64,000 nucleotides of DNA. It comes from Sphingopyxis sp. BE259 (GTDB lineage: Bacteria > Pseudomonadota > Alphaproteobacteria > Sphingomonadales > Sphingomonadaceae). This document shows, piece by piece, positions 35,166-45,202 of the stretch. Under the pieces are notes generated by a model. The model was not told the origin of the DNA. It worked only from the letters and a program-made list of their open reading frames with translations, and ran no database searches. The position numbers were made by a program, and so were the translations under genes. Numbering within the stretch: the first letter of the stretch is position 1; every line of letters starts with the position of its first letter. The DNA is taken from NCBI RefSeq assembly GCF_031457495.1, contig NZ_JAVDWM010000001.1:1042001-1106000 (forward strand). The letters run 5' to 3'.

Positions 35166-35916
35166 TCAGCTGAGCGAACCAGACCGCGCTGGTCGGCGCG
35201 GCCAGCATGTGCCTGAACGGCGCTGCGTCATCACCGGCGAGGTTTCGCCGGCCGAAAGGCTTGTGCGCCTGGCGCTCGGCCCCGACGGCGGCATCGCCCC
35301 CGACGTGCATGGCAAGGCGCCGGGCCGCGGTGCGTGGATCGGCGTCGATCGCGCCACGCTTGAAGCGGCGCAGGCAAAGGGCAAGCTGAAGGGCGGCCTG
35401 GCGCGCGCGTTACAGGACGGCAATTTTACCATCCCTGACGATCTGGGCGCGCGGATCGAGGCGCAGTTGGCGCGTGCGACGCTCGACCGGCTGGGACTGG
35501 AATCGCGATCAGGCACCTTGCTGAGCGGCAACGAGAAAATCGAGACGGCGGCGCGTAAGGGCCAGGTTTGCCTGCTGCTCCACGCCAATGACGCGGGCGC
35601 GGATGGGCGAGGAAAACTGGCGCAGGCCTGGCGGGTCGGCGAGGATGCCGAAGGATCGGGTCGTGAGGGACTGGTCTTGCCGGTGGACCGCGGCACCCTA
35701 TCTATGGCATTGGGCCGCGAAAATGCGGTGCATCTGGCGTTGACCGACGCCCGCGCCGCAGCGCGGGTGCTGGCGCATTTGAGCCGCTGGCAGTTTTTCA
35801 CAGGATGGAGTAGGGACGCGGCCAACCGCGATTCCGACCCGCATGCCGCGCCGCTTGCTGGCGAGGACAAAATTGGGGCGGCGCCGACAGGCTCCGCCGC
35901 TTCGGACGCGTTTTGA
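35146..35916 (+). CDS. YlxR (DUF448) / L7Ae-like RNA-binding protein
   Basis: 256 residues. Residues 22-100 contain PERRCVITGEVSPAERLVRLALGPDGGIAPD and KAPGRGAWI, the YlxR/DUF448 signature. A second half (about 105-210) resembles the L7Ae-like domain found fused to DUF448 in Alphaproteobacteria. Both parts are expected to bind RNA. The ATG lies inside nusA, as is usual, and infB follows after 17 bases. The last 35 residues (SDPHAAPLAGEDKIGAAPTG) look disordered. Confidence 0.9.
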   Translation: MRTPHNDQLSEPDRAGRRGQHVPERRCVITGEVSPAERLVRLALGPDGGIAPDVHGKAPGRGAWIGVDRATLEAAQAKGKLKGGLARALQDGNFTIPDDLGARIEAQLARATLDRLGLESRSGTLLSGNEKIETAARKGQVCLLLHANDAGADGRGKLAQAWRVGEDAEGSGREGLVLPVDRGTLSMALGRENAVHLALTDARAAARVLAHLSRWQFFTGWSRDAANRDSDPHAAPLAGEDKIGAAPTGSAASDAF

Positions 35917-35933
35917 AGGAATGATGAGTTTCG

Positions 35934-38474
35934 ATGAGTGACGAACAGGACAAACCGACCCTGACCCGCAAGCCCCTGGGGCTGAAGCGGACGGTCGAGG
36001 CCGGACAGGTGCAGCAGCAATTCAGCCACGGCCGCCGTAATACGGTGGTGGTCGAGGTGAAGCGCCGCCGCGTGCTCGGTCGTCCCGGCGATCCCGCGCC
36101 CGAACCGGTGGTCGAAGAGGTCGAGGCCGCTCCTGCGCCCGCCCCGGCTCCTGCGCCCGCTCCGGCTCCGAAGCCCGCCGCGCCGCGCGCGAGCGAGAAC
36201 GACAGCCTGATGTCGCGTCAGGAACGCCAGGCGCAGTTGCTGCGCGAGGCCGAAGAAGCGCGCATGACGTCGCTGGAGGAAAATCGTCGCCGCGACGAGG
36301 CCGCCCGTGCCCGCGCCGTCGAGGACGAGAAGCAGCGCGCCGAGGCGCGTGAGGAACAGGCGACGGCGAAGGTCGCCGAAGCGGCCCCCGCTGCACCGGC
36401 TGCGGCGGAACCCGTCGCGGCCGAAACACCTGCGGCCAGCGGTTCGCAGGAAACTCCCGCTCCCCGCAGCACGACCAGTGCCGCGCCAGCCCCGCGCCGG
36501 TTCACCCCGATCGAAGCGCCGAAGCGCCCCGAACCCAAGCGCCCCGAGCCGAAGGCAAACCGCGGCGCCGATACGCGGCGCCAGTCGGGCAAGCTGACCG
36601 TTACCCGTGCGCTGAACGATGACGAGGGCGCGCGCGCGCGCAGCCTCGCGGCGCTGAAGCGCGCCCGCGAAAAGGAAAAGCGTTCGCACACCGCCGCGTC
36701 GGGGCCGCGCGAAAAGCAGGTTCGCGAAGTCACCGTGCCCGAAAGCATCACAGTCACCGAACTGGCGAACCGCATGGCCGAAAAGACCGGCGATCTGATC
36801 AAGGCGCTGTTCAAGATGGGCGTCCCGTCGGCGAGCGGCGATACGATCGACCAGGATACCGCCGAACTGCTGGTGGTCGAATTCGGGCATGAGATCATCC
36901 GCGTCAGCGAAGGCGATATCGACATCCGTCACGACGAGGATGTCGATGATGCCGCGCATCTGAAACCGCGTGCGCCCGTGGTCACGATCATGGGCCATGT
37001 CGATCACGGCAAGACCAGCCTGCTCGATGCGTTGCGCGGCGCGAATGTGCAGGCGGGCGAAGCCGGCGGCATCACCCAGCATATCGGCGCCTATCAGGTG
37101 ACGACCCCTGACGGGTCGCTGGTGACCTTCCTCGATACGCCGGGCCATGAAGCCTTTACCGAAATGCGCCAGCGCGGTGCCAATGTCACCGACATCGTCA
37201 TCCTGGTGGTGGCCGCCGACGACGGGTTGAAGCCGCAGTCGATCGAAGCGATCGCCCATGCCAAGGCGGCAGGCGTGCCAATCATCGTCGCGATCAACAA
37301 GATCGACAAGGAAGGCGCCAATCCGCAGCGCGTCCGCGAACGCCTGCTCGAACATGAGCTGGTGGTCGAGGAAATGGGCGGCGACGTCCAGAATGTCGAA
37401 GTTTCGGCGCTGAAAAAAACCGGCCTCGACAAACTGCTCGACGCGATTGCGGTGCAGGCCGAAATCATGGAGCTGAAAGCCAATCCCGACCGTGCCGCCG
37501 AAGGCACGGTGGTGGAAGCCAAGCTCGACAAGGGCCGCGGCCCGGTGGCGACGATCCTCGTGCGCCGCGGGACGTTGAAGGTCGGCGATATCTTTGTCTG
37601 CGGCGCCGAGAGCGGCCGCGTCCGCGCGCTGATCGACGACCAGGGCAAGCAGATAAAATCGGCGACTCCGTCGATGCCGGTCGAAGTGCTGGGTCTGGGC
37701 GGCGTTCCGATGGCGGGCGACACGCTGACCGTCGTCGAGAATGAAGCGCGCGCCCGCGAAGTGGCGGGCTATCGTCAGGAACAGGCGACGCGCAAGCGCA
37801 CCGTTCAGGCGCCGGTCAGTCTGGAAGGCATGTTCGAGGCGCTGGCCGACAAGACGAACGTCATCCAGTTCCCGGTCATCATCAAGGGCGATGTGCAGGG
37901 ATCGGTCGAAGCAATCGTCAACGCGCTGAACAAGCTGTCGACCGACGAGATCCGCGTCCGCGTGCTCCAGTCGGGCGCCGGGGCGATCACCGAAAGCGAT
38001 GTAACGCTGGCGGCGGCCACGAAAGCACCGATCATCGGTTTCAATGTGCGCCCGAACGCCAAGGCGCGCGACATCGCGAAGCGCGAAAATGTGCGCTTCA
38101 TGTATCATGACGTGATCTATCACCTGACCGATGAAATCCGCAAAGAAATGGCGGGCGAGTTGGGTCCGGAGCGGATCGAAACCGTCGTCGGCCGCGCCGA
38201 GGTCAAGGATGTGTTCCCGGCCGGCAAGCGCGACAAGGCGGCGGGTCTGCTCGTGCTGGAAGGCGTCATTCGCAAGGGGCTGCATGCGCGTCTTACCCGT
38301 GACGACGTCATCGTGTCGGCGACGACGATCGCGTCGCTCCGCCGTTTCAAGGACGACGTCGCCGAAGTGCGCGCCGGTCTGGAATGTGGTGTCGTATTGT
38401 CCGATACCAACGACATCAAGGCGGGCGACAACCTCGAAGTCTTCGAAGTCGAAATGCGCGACCGGACGCTATAA
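35934..38474 (+). CDS. infB: Translation initiation factor IF-2
   Basis: 846 residues. A long disordered, Pro/Ala/Glu/Arg-rich N-terminal part (1-265, with repeated [10 protein letters not shown]) contains an IF2_N-type segment (about 265-310, [20 protein letters not shown]). The GTPase domain has G1 GHVDHGKTS (about 353-361), G3 DTPGHEAF, G4 NKID and G5 SALKKTGL. Beta-barrel domains II, III and the fMet-tRNA-binding C-terminal domain follow, ending [10 protein letters not shown]-2 delivers initiator tRNA to the 30S subunit. Length is in the alphaproteobacterial range. Confidence 0.98.
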   Translation: MSDEQDKPTLTRKPLGLKRTVEAGQVQQQFSHGRRNTVVVEVKRRRVLGRPGDPAPEPVVEEVEAAPAPAPAPAPAPAPKPAAPRASENDSLMSRQERQAQLLREAEEARMTSLEENRRRDEAARARAVEDEKQRAEAREEQATAKVAEAAPAAPAAAEPVAAETPAASGSQETPAPRSTTSAAPAPRRFTPIEAPKRPEPKRPEPKANRGADTRRQSGKLTVTRALNDDEGARARSLAALKRAREKEKRSHTAASGPREKQVREVTVPESITVTELANRMAEKTGDLIKALFKMGVPSASGDTIDQDTAELLVVEFGHEIIRVSEGDIDIRHDEDVDDAAHLKPRAPVVTIMGHVDHGKTSLLDALRGANVQAGEAGGITQHIGAYQVTTPDGSLVTFLDTPGHEAFTEMRQRGANVTDIVILVVAADDGLKPQSIEAIAHAKAAGVPIIVAINKIDKEGANPQRVRERLLEHELVVEEMGGDVQNVEVSALKKTGLDKLLDAIAVQAEIMELKANPDRAAEGTVVEAKLDKGRGPVATILVRRGTLKVGDIFVCGAESGRVRALIDDQGKQIKSATPSMPVEVLGLGGVPMAGDTLTVVENEARAREVAGYRQEQATRKRTVQAPVSLEGMFEALADKTNVIQFPVIIKGDVQGSVEAIVNALNKLSTDEIRVRVLQSGAGAITESDVTLAAATKAPIIGFNVRPNAKARDIAKRENVRFMYHDVIYHLTDEIRKEMAGELGPERIETVVGRAEVKDVFPAGKRDKAAGLLVLEGVIRKGLHARLTRDDVIVSATTIASLRRFKDDVAEVRAGLECGVVLSDTNDIKAGDNLEVFEVEMRDRTL

Positions 38475-38510
38475 CCAGCGTCCGTTTCGCGCGGATCAGG
38501 AGGCGCCCGC

Positions 38511-39062
38511 ATGGCCCGCTACGTCGCCCTGTTCGGCAGCATCAATGTCGGTGGCAACCGGTTGACGATGGCCGACCTGCGCGCGGCGTTCGAGGCCGAG
38601 GGTTTTGCCGACGTCGAGACGGTGGTCGCCAGCGGCAATGTCATTTTTTCGCACCCCGCGCGGCCGACGCGCGGGCTGGAAGAAAAGCTGACGCTGATGG
38701 TCGATGACCGGTTCGACATGGATTGCGCGGCGCTGGTGCGAAGCCGTGACGAGCTGGCCGCGGCGATTGCCGACAATCCGTTCGCGGGGACCAACGAGGA
38801 TCGGTTCGTCCACACGATGTTCCTGAACGGCCAGCCGACACAGGCGCAATTCGATGTTCTTGCGGCCGATAAATGGATCCGGCCGAACGAGCGCCTCGCG
38901 CTGGGCGAACGGTCGCTTTATATCGATTATGGCGACGGCGCCGCTGACAGCAAATTGACCGCGCGGATGATCGAGCGGCGGTTGGAGCACAAGGGCACGG
39001 CGCGCAACATGCGTTCGATCGCGCGGATCGTCGACAAGCTCGACCAGCTGGAGAAAGCGTAA
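38511..39062 (+). CDS. DUF1697 protein
   Basis: 183 residues. MARYVALFGSINVGGNRLTMADLRAAFEAEGF and VETVVASGNVIF are the opening signatures of DUF1697, a small alpha/beta family of unknown biochemical role; SLYIDYGDGAADSKLT and TARNMRSIARIVDKL match its later motifs. A good ribosome binding site (CAGGAGGC) precedes the ATG. It sits between infB and rbfA, where usually no gene is found or only short spacers, and overlaps neither. It is therefore a passenger in the translation operon, and its position is a useful lineage marker. Confidence 0.88.
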   Translation: MARYVALFGSINVGGNRLTMADLRAAFEAEGFADVETVVASGNVIFSHPARPTRGLEEKLTLMVDDRFDMDCAALVRSRDELAAAIADNPFAGTNEDRFVHTMFLNGQPTQAQFDVLAADKWIRPNERLALGERSLYIDYGDGAADSKLTARMIERRLEHKGTARNMRSIARIVDKLDQLEKA

Positions 39063-39065
39063 GTC

Positions 39066-39485
39066 ATGAAGCCCGACAAGGATCGGAAAAAGGATAGCGG
39101 CCCGTCGGTCCGCGTGCTGCGCGTCGGCGAACAGGTGCGCCATATCCTGTCGGACATATTGGCGCGGGGCGATGCCCATGACGAGCTGTTGGCCAAGCAT
39201 CCAGTGAGCATCACCGAAGTGCGAATGTCGCCCGACCTGCGTCACGCGACGGTGTTCGTGAAACCTTTGCTCGGCAAAAATGAGGACGCGGTGCTGAAGG
39301 CGCTCCGCACCAACACCGCCTGGCTGCAAAAGAGCGTCGCCGAGAAGATGAGCATGAAATATGCCGCGAAGCTGAAATTCCTGTCGGACGAGAGCTTCGA
39401 CGAGGCGAGCCATATCGACAAATTGCTGCGCGATCCGAAGGTGGCGCGCGATCTGGAGAGCGGCGAGGGTGAGGCAGAGGACTGA
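39066..39485 (+). CDS. rbfA: Ribosome-binding factor A
   Basis: 139 residues, starting 3 bases after the DUF1697 stop. [37 protein letters not shown] and the KH-type fold with the AxG-like kink ([18 protein letters not shown]) are diagnostic, as is [14 protein letters not shown]. RbfA aids 16S rRNA 5'-end maturation. The usual next gene, truB, is absent; instead AT-rich DNA and an Rhs island follow. Confidence 0.96.
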   Translation: MKPDKDRKKDSGPSVRVLRVGEQVRHILSDILARGDAHDELLAKHPVSITEVRMSPDLRHATVFVKPLLGKNEDAVLKALRTNTAWLQKSVAEKMSMKYAAKLKFLSDESFDEASHIDKLLRDPKVARDLESGEGEAED

Positions 39486-39716
39486 CCTCAAAACTATCGT
39501 CATCCCGGCCTTCCTGGGCACACCGATGTTATAACTTGCTTGTAGCAAATATTTGATTCAGGGATTTCACCTTTTTTAGGCGAAATAACTACAAGTGACA
39601 TACAACGCGAGGTTATCCGAATGTTTTTCCTTTTACATTTATTCCGATAACAATAAAATTACTACTGAAATATTATAATACACCGCTATATTGATCGTTC
39701 ATATTTATTTCAATAT
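39486..39716. other. AT-rich junction between the core operon and the island
   Basis: After about 40 bases of normal composition ending near ATCCCGGCC, the sequence turns strongly AT-rich and stays so through the following lipoprotein gene. I see no gene, tRNA or clear direct repeat in it. It marks the start of horizontally acquired DNA. Confidence 0.55.
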
Positions 39717-40307
39717 TCAATTGTATTTTATGGTTCCTGTAACTTTGAAGAAATTTTTGCTATCGTCATGAAATTTATTCTTTGTCGTGTATAGTGTAGC
39801 CAGAATGTAAATATCAGGTATGGATTGAGGTTCTATGTCAAATACCTTTTTATCTTTTCTGGATATTCCGATAATTTTTTTAATCTCAATAGTATCTTTG
39901 TCGTTTTTTCGGCACAATGAATAAATTTTTTGTTGAGGCGCAATAATTTCATTAACAAAATTTTCGGTGCTTGAATTTGATTCTTTACATATAGCGGACC
40001 GTAAATCCTGTCCATTTTGGTTAAGCGCATTAAAATCAGCATAAATACTTATAAACCTGGTAATTTGCTCTGCCCTTTTTGGGCAACCCTTCGGAGTAGA
40101 GGGGGCGTAAAAAACATAGCCGTGCAGGTTTCCGCCTGATCGGGCGGCGCAGAACTGCCAGTCTTTAGGCGTTTCTAAAGTATATTCGTAATTATCTACA
40201 GTTAATAATGACGAGTTTGCCGTAGGGAACGATCTTTCTTTGCAAGCGGAGGCCAATAACACGGCAGTCAGAACGGAAATAATTTTGGTCCATTTGTAAA
40301 TTAACAT
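39717..40307 (-). CDS. AT-rich lipoprotein, probable Rhs immunity protein
   Basis: 196 residues. The N-terminus has a lipoprotein signal with lipobox LASAC (Cys22), then a Ser/Thr/Asn-rich linker and a globular domain without recognised family (YTLETPKDWQFCAARSGG, FISIYADFNALNQ). Its start overlaps the stop of the Rhs gene as ATGTTAA, the classical position for a cognate immunity gene. Export as a lipoprotein suits protection against a toxin acting on peptidoglycan. The base composition is far more AT-rich than the neighbours, a sign of recent acquisition. The immunity role is inferred from context, not from similarity. Confidence 0.65.
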   Translation of the reverse strand: MLIYKWTKIISVLTAVLLASACKERSFPTANSSLLTVDNYEYTLETPKDWQFCAARSGGNLHGYVFYAPSTPKGCPKRAEQITRFISIYADFNALNQNGQDLRSAICKESNSSTENFVNEIIAPQQKIYSLCRKNDKDTIEIKKIIGISRKDKKVFDIEPQSIPDIYILATLYTTKNKFHDDSKNFFKVTGTIKYN

Positions 40308-43300
40308 CCTGATTTATTCCATTTTGCGAATCTACGAGAGGTTCCGGTGATTACGTTCAGGACATCTATTGACCAATTAGGATTACCCCCCGTACTAGCG
40401 TTCTGCGTATTATAGGGGCCTCTTTTATCGAAAGGGTATTTTCCACTTTGATTATCGCTCGCTAATCTCAGGACAAAGGCGCCAGCGCTGTCACCCACGT
40501 CGCTGACGCGGGATCCCCATTCTTGATACCATCGAGACCAGGCTGCATCTGTGGAACTATACGTTACTCCGCTGGATCGGTCACCGCCCGGCGTTGCTCC
40601 GAAAGGGTTGTTCTGCGAGCGCGCCATTCTACTTGTGCCAAATCCTGATTCATAAGCCGCGAGGCCCAAAGGAAACATTGGATTAAGACCAAGTTTTCCA
40701 GCCCCCTTTGCAGCTAGGCCAACATTGTCTCTAAAAAACGAATTATATGGCTCACCCACACAGTCTTTTTCTGCGGTAACTACAATTTCGCTACCTCCTG
40801 ATCCACCGCCTTCGCTTCCGTTTGAAGGACGTTCCGGATCACTTGCTTCTGAAAAATTGACGCAACGTTCGAGTCTATATCCTCCAGACCCGCCATCGTC
40901 GCCAACGCTTACCATGCCTTGGATTTCAACCCAGCAATATTCTCTAAGACCCATTGGATCCGTAAAATTGACCGGATCGCTACCAACATAATTGTGCCAG
41001 TTCATCCCGTCCGCATATCCAATTGGATCCGTCTGCATGAACCGCCCCAGCGTCGGTGAGTATATCCGCGCCTTGTAATACCACATGCCAAGCTCGGGAA
41101 GCCAGGTCTGGCCGGTGTAGCCGAACCGCCCGACGTTGCCCGGTGCAGGTATGCCATATTCGTCGTAGGCGTTGATATGCACCGTCGCCCCCGCTGAGTC
41201 GGTGATGCTCACCACGCTGCCGCGCTCGTCGGCCATCAGGAACCGGCGGGTCGTGCTGTCGATCGCGCTCCCTTCGTACCACGCGATCGGGTTGTCGATG
41301 CCGGGGCCGTGGACATAGCGGCGCTGCACCGCGTTGCCGCCGTTATATTCGCCGATCAGGTCGACGCCGTCATATTCGAACCGCGTCGTCGTCGGCGATT
41401 TTACCGTCTCGTACAGGCGCCCCAACGGGTCGTAGGCCAGCGTCGCACCGCCCGGTCCCGTCTTGAGCAGGTTCTCCGCGGTGTAGGTAAAGCTGTTCGT
41501 CCCGTCGCTCGTCAGATTGCCGCGACCGTCGTAGCCGAACGCGGTCGACCCGACGTTCATGATCCGGTTCAGCCCGTCGGCAATATAGGCCCGGTCAATA
41601 TTGTAATGCGCCTGCCAGGCATAAGCATCGTTGCTGCGAGCCACGCTCGCGATCTGCCCCGCGGGATTGTAGGCGAACGTCTGCGTCAGATCGTGCGTCG
41701 TCGCCGACCCGCCAAGATTGTTGGTCAGCGTCTGGAGCCGCTGGCTCGCGTCATAACCAAAGCTCTGCGCGCTGCCATTGCCGAACGTCACGCTCGAACG
41801 GCGACCGAGATTGTCGTAGGCGTAGTCGGCGAGCACACCGACGCCGCTCGTCGCGCCATTCTCGCGGATCTTCGTGACATTGCCGGCGGTGTCATAGTCA
41901 TAGTTGATCGTCAGCACCCCGCCCGGATAGCTCATCGTCAGCCGCCGGCTCGCTGCATCATAGGTGTAGCCGATCGTGCCCTGCGGACCGGTCTGGCTCG
42001 TCATGCGGCCAAGCGCATCCTGCACAAAGCTCAGGCTGTGGCTCCCCTGCGTGACCCCCGTCGCGCGGCTCATCAGATCATAGCCGTAGCTGGTGTCGGT
42101 CTCGCCGGCCGGCAGGTCTTTGCCGGTCAGCCGGCCCAGGTCGTCGTAGCTGTAAGCGATGGCCGTGCTGTCACGCAGTCGGCGCTGCGTCACGCTGCTG
42201 CGGGCGTCATAGGTCAGCCCTTCATAATCGCTCGTATTGCTGCTGTTCGCGCCCTTCGTCGTCACCGGATATTGCGTCTGCGACAGCCGGTCGAACCCGT
42301 CGTAGACATAAGTGGTGCGGTTGGTTTCGGCGTCGATCACATAGTTGACGCGGCCGTTGGCGGTATAGGCCGTGCGCAACTCGTCGGCGGCGACCGCCGT
42401 GCCAACCGCGCTTTCGACCTTCGTCACGCGGCCGAGGCTGTCATAGATATTGCGGCTGATCCGGTCTGGACCGTGGGTGGTCGAGGTTGTGGCGGCGGTG
42501 CAGGCACTGGAAGGAAGCGAGGTCCAGGTCGCCGGGTTCATGCGGAGCGCCGTACATTCGAGACGGTTCTTGCTGTCATAGCTATACTGGACGACGCTCA
42601 CCGCGCCCGACGTCCCCGAGAGAACGTCCTTCGTCTTGTTGCCGGCCGCGTCATAGGTCGTGTCGAGCGTCTGAAAGACGGTCATTGCGTCAAGCGCAAC
42701 CGCCGTCGCGGCGGTGACCGTGCCGCTTTCGCCCTTGATGACCCGGCTCAGCGCGTCGAACGAATATCGTTCGGCAGCGCGAGGTCGGGCGCCCGCGCCG
42801 TCGGGATCGGCGCCGATGACACCGCGGCGGCGGTCCTTGTCGTCATAGACATAGGTCGTCGTATCGTCGCCTCCCGCGAGGGGACCATCCATGGTCGTAA
42901 GGTTCCCGCGCGCATCATAGCCATAAGCGACCGCCGAACTGATCGCGCCATTGCCCGAGGCCGCCGTCACCTTCGTCGGCTGAAGGTTCGGGGTATTATA
43001 TTCGATGGTGACCTTGGTTTCGTTCGCCGTCCCGGCGCACGTCGCAGCGGTCGCGCAGCTCGTGATCGTGGTCGGCTTATATGTCGGCGTCGGATAGTTC
43101 ACGAGCGTACCGGCGTAGTTTTTATATTGCGCGTAGAGCGCGGTGTAGCTGTAGTTGATCTCGGGTCGCGTACCCGTCTCCGTGCCCGCCGCATCGCCGT
43201 CGGGTGACGGAAGCTGGATGCGCGTCACCTGCCCATGCGTCGTGTCATAGGTATAGTCGGTGCGATTGCCGAGCGGATCGAGCACATAATTGGGCTGGTT

Positions 43301-44653
43301 GCATTTGACCGCGCTGCTGCACGTCGCATCATAATTCGCGGTCGTCACGATGTCGGCGAGACCACTCCCCGATTTGGCGACCAGCCGCGTCTCGGTGATA
43401 TTGCCGCGGCCGTCATAGATATTGTTGACGTAATTGCCCTCAGGCTCGGTCGTCCGCGTCAGTCGGCCGTTCGCGTCATAGGTGTTCGTGGTCGTGTTGC
43501 TGGCGGCGTTGACGATCGTTCCCGGCTGGCCCTGCGACGGGTTGGTGGTGAAGGTGCCGCTGCCCGTTGGGCCGCCGGTCACGGCCAGCACGTCGTTACC
43601 GCCGCTCGTCGACCAAGTGTAGCTCTTGGTCACGCCGTCCTTTGTCACGGAGGCGACCTTGTTGCTGGTGTAATAGGTAATCGTCGTCGAGGCCGTGCTA
43701 TCGGTCGGTTTCCTGATCGACGTCATCCGGTAGCTGGCATCGAAGGTGAACGTCCAGGTGCCGCCATTGCTGTCAACGACCTGCTGCGTGCCGCTCACCG
43801 GCGTGGTGTAGGTCGCATTCGGCCAATTGCCCGTGCAGCTTCCAGGGAAGCAATATTCCACGGCGGTGTTGACCAGCGACACCACGCCGCTCCCGACATC
43901 GAGCCTGTAACCGGACTGGTCGCTGACCGTCGCCAGCGAATATGCGACATCACATTGCCAGCCCTGATCGGAAGGCCCATTGTCATATAAAGAACAGTCC
44001 ACCGACCCCTCGTTCCAACTCAGGTCGATTTTTTCCTTCCCCGGCTCGGTAATCGATACCGGCACGGCACATTGCTCGTTACCCGGAGGCGTGCGCATGA
44101 TGTAAGAGGTGATCTTGCACTCTCCTCGCAGGCCCACGATGCTAATCCGGCGGGGCCAACTATCATCGGGTGCGACGGCCTGCATGCCGACCGCCCTATA
44201 GAAAGTCACGGTTCCATCCGCCGCTGTATAGGTGTAAACGGCGGTGCGGAGCGATCCGCTTCCTTCGGTGCTTTGTACCATCGTGGCGCCATTGGCTTTT
44301 TTGGGCACCCATGTGCCGCCAACCAGGTTGAAGCTCTCCGATATCCCGCCGCGGACCACCGTAATCAGGGTTCCATCCTGTTTAAGCTGACCGCTGTAAT
44401 TGTCCTTCCAGCCGGCCCACGTCCAGGTCCGTGCATAGGAAAGGCCAGTCGAGCCGGAGCCGCCTGCGACGTCCATCATCGAGAAGTTGAATGTACCCGT
44501 CGATACATCGACACCAAACTCGTCGATATTGCGATAGGGCGTCGGCTCGTTCGCGACTTGCGCAGATGCGGAGGAGGCCATCATCATAGCGCCAAGAAGG
44601 ACGAGCAACGCCGCCCACATCCCGCGAACAACCGAACCATTCAAAACCAGCAT
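40301..44653 (-). CDS. Rhs/YD-repeat protein 1 with glucosaminidase-like tip
   Basis: 1450 residues. A Sec signal (WAALLVLLGAMMMASSASA, cleavage near residue 31) leads to a DUF6531-like N-terminal part (GVDVSTGTFNFSMMDVAGGS) and many YD repeats (YDxxGRL/NxT) from about 400 to 1190. The core ends with [20 protein letters not shown] and DPVNFTDPMGL, the conserved Rhs boundary at about 1236. The last 214 residues are the variable tip: AAYESGFGTSRMARSQNNPFG matches the catalytic segment of FlgJ/LytG-like N-acetylglucosaminidases, with Glu1335 as likely acid. It would cut peptidoglycan of a neighbouring cell. It follows the YD mini-gene by 51 bases and overlaps the probable immunity gene. Confidence 0.88.
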   Translation of the reverse strand: MLVLNGSVVRGMWAALLVLLGAMMMASSASAQVANEPTPYRNIDEFGVDVSTGTFNFSMMDVAGGSGSTGLSYARTWTWAGWKDNYSGQLKQDGTLITVVRGGISESFNLVGGTWVPKKANGATMVQSTEGSGSLRTAVYTYTAADGTVTFYRAVGMQAVAPDDSWPRRISIVGLRGECKITSYIMRTPPGNEQCAVPVSITEPGKEKIDLSWNEGSVDCSLYDNGPSDQGWQCDVAYSLATVSDQSGYRLDVGSGVVSLVNTAVEYCFPGSCTGNWPNATYTTPVSGTQQVVDSNGGTWTFTFDASYRMTSIRKPTDSTASTTITYYTSNKVASVTKDGVTKSYTWSTSGGNDVLAVTGGPTGSGTFTTNPSQGQPGTIVNAASNTTTNTYDANGRLTRTTEPEGNYVNNIYDGRGNITETRLVAKSGSGLADIVTTANYDATCSSAVKCNQPNYVLDPLGNRTDYTYDTTHGQVTRIQLPSPDGDAAGTETGTRPEINYSYTALYAQYKNYAGTLVNYPTPTYKPTTITSCATAATCAGTANETKVTIEYNTPNLQPTKVTAASGNGAISSAVAYGYDARGNLTTMDGPLAGGDDTTTYVYDDKDRRRGVIGADPDGAGARPRAAERYSFDALSRVIKGESGTVTAATAVALDAMTVFQTLDTTYDAAGNKTKDVLSGTSGAVSVVQYSYDSKNRLECTALRMNPATWTSLPSSACTAATTSTTHGPDRISRNIYDSLGRVTKVESAVGTAVAADELRTAYTANGRVNYVIDAETNRTTYVYDGFDRLSQTQYPVTTKGANSSNTSDYEGLTYDARSSVTQRRLRDSTAIAYSYDDLGRLTGKDLPAGETDTSYGYDLMSRATGVTQGSHSLSFVQDALGRMTSQTGPQGTIGYTYDAASRRLTMSYPGGVLTINYDYDTAGNVTKIRENGATSGVGVLADYAYDNLGRRSSVTFGNGSAQSFGYDASQRLQTLTNNLGGSATTHDLTQTFAYNPAGQIASVARSNDAYAWQAHYNIDRAYIADGLNRIMNVGSTAFGYDGRGNLTSDGTNSFTYTAENLLKTGPGGATLAYDPLGRLYETVKSPTTTRFEYDGVDLIGEYNGGNAVQRRYVHGPGIDNPIAWYEGSAIDSTTRRFLMADERGSVVSITDSAGATVHINAYDEYGIPAPGNVGRFGYTGQTWLPELGMWYYKARIYSPTLGRFMQTDPIGYADGMNWHNYVGSDPVNFTDPMGLREYCWVEIQGMVSVGDDGGSGGYRLERCVNFSEASDPERPSNGSEGGGSGGSEIVVTAEKDCVGEPYNSFFRDNVGLAAKGAGKLGLNPMFPLGLAAYESGFGTSRMARSQNNPFGATPGGDRSSGVTYSSTDAAWSRWYQEWGSRVSDVGDSAGAFVLRLASDNQSGKYPFDKRGPYNTQNASTGGNPNWSIDVLNVITGTSRRFAKWNKSGC

Positions 44654-44704
44654 AAAAATCCCCCCGATTTAGCCCAAAGGATCGGCGCCAAGGCGCCCCT
44701 GTGA

Positions 44705-44929
44705 TCAGGGCGGGGGATTCGGGGAATTTGTGACCTTCAGCCGGGAGCGATTGTCGGCCTTGTCATGCTCATAGTCGATCGTGACATTGTTGTTCACGCT
44801 TCCCGTGCGGACGACCTTCACCAGTCGGCCTTTGGCATCGTAACTGTAGGTGATGGTTTCCGCAGCCGCGGCGGGCGTTGCGATCGCAAACGAAGGCAAC
44901 AAGACTAGTAGCAAGCAGGCGCGATTCAT
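44705..44929 (-). CDS. Secreted single-YD-repeat mini-protein 1
   Basis: 74 residues from the ATG at 44929, with GGGGAGTG as ribosome binding site. A signal peptide (MNRACLLLVLLPSFAIATPA, end near AAAA) is followed by one YD-type repeat (YSYDAKGRLVKVVRTGSVNN, then VTIDYEHDKADNRSRLKV) and ends TNSPNPPP. A paralog with almost the same mature part (58297-58536) precedes the second Rhs gene. It is unlikely to be a broken Rhs start, because both copies keep a signal, one repeat and the same end. It may be a chaperone, anchor or seed for the Rhs shell. No function is known to me. Confidence 0.7.
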   Translation of the reverse strand: MNRACLLLVLLPSFAIATPAAAAETITYSYDAKGRLVKVVRTGSVNNNVTIDYEHDKADNRSRLKVTNSPNPPP

Positions 44930-45052
44930 AATCACTCCCCGGTGGAGACAGTTGACGAATCGAGACCCTGCAAACTGACGTTGCTTGAATAAGAAGCTAT
45001 GCCTCGCTGTATATACCGTCAACTTGAACGAGCTACTAAGTGCCAGAAATCA

Positions 45053-45122
45053 TATCCAAAATGGCGGTATTGCTTTAACCGTCGCATTCCGGCACCAATT
45101 GCAGCCAAAGTGGCGGTGATTG
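45053..45122. promoter_or_regulatory. Two shared CCA-N3-TGG boxes upstream of mini-gene 1
   Basis: TATCCAAAATGGCGGTATT (45053-45071) and the 30-base block 45089-45118, which contains ATTGCAGCCAAAGTGG. The 30-base block is identical at 23 of 30 positions to 53032-53061 between the two pilin genes. It lies in the gap after virB11, about 160-190 bases upstream of the mini-gene start. Confidence 0.55.
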
Positions 45123-45202
45123 TTTCCAGATTGATCGGAATATGCGGTCTCGACAGGTGCCGGCGTCCTCGCGCCTCACCAAGACGCATCTGTTCAACGA
45201 CG

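Noticed and set aside
35166..38285. 1039-codon open frame antisense to infB
   Set aside because: It mirrors the codon bias of infB in high-GC DNA, has no recognisable domain, and infB itself is beyond doubt.
41309..43207. 632-codon open frame antisense to Rhs 1
   Set aside because: Produced by the periodic YD-repeat codons; contains only Val/Arg/Ala-rich periodic sequence.
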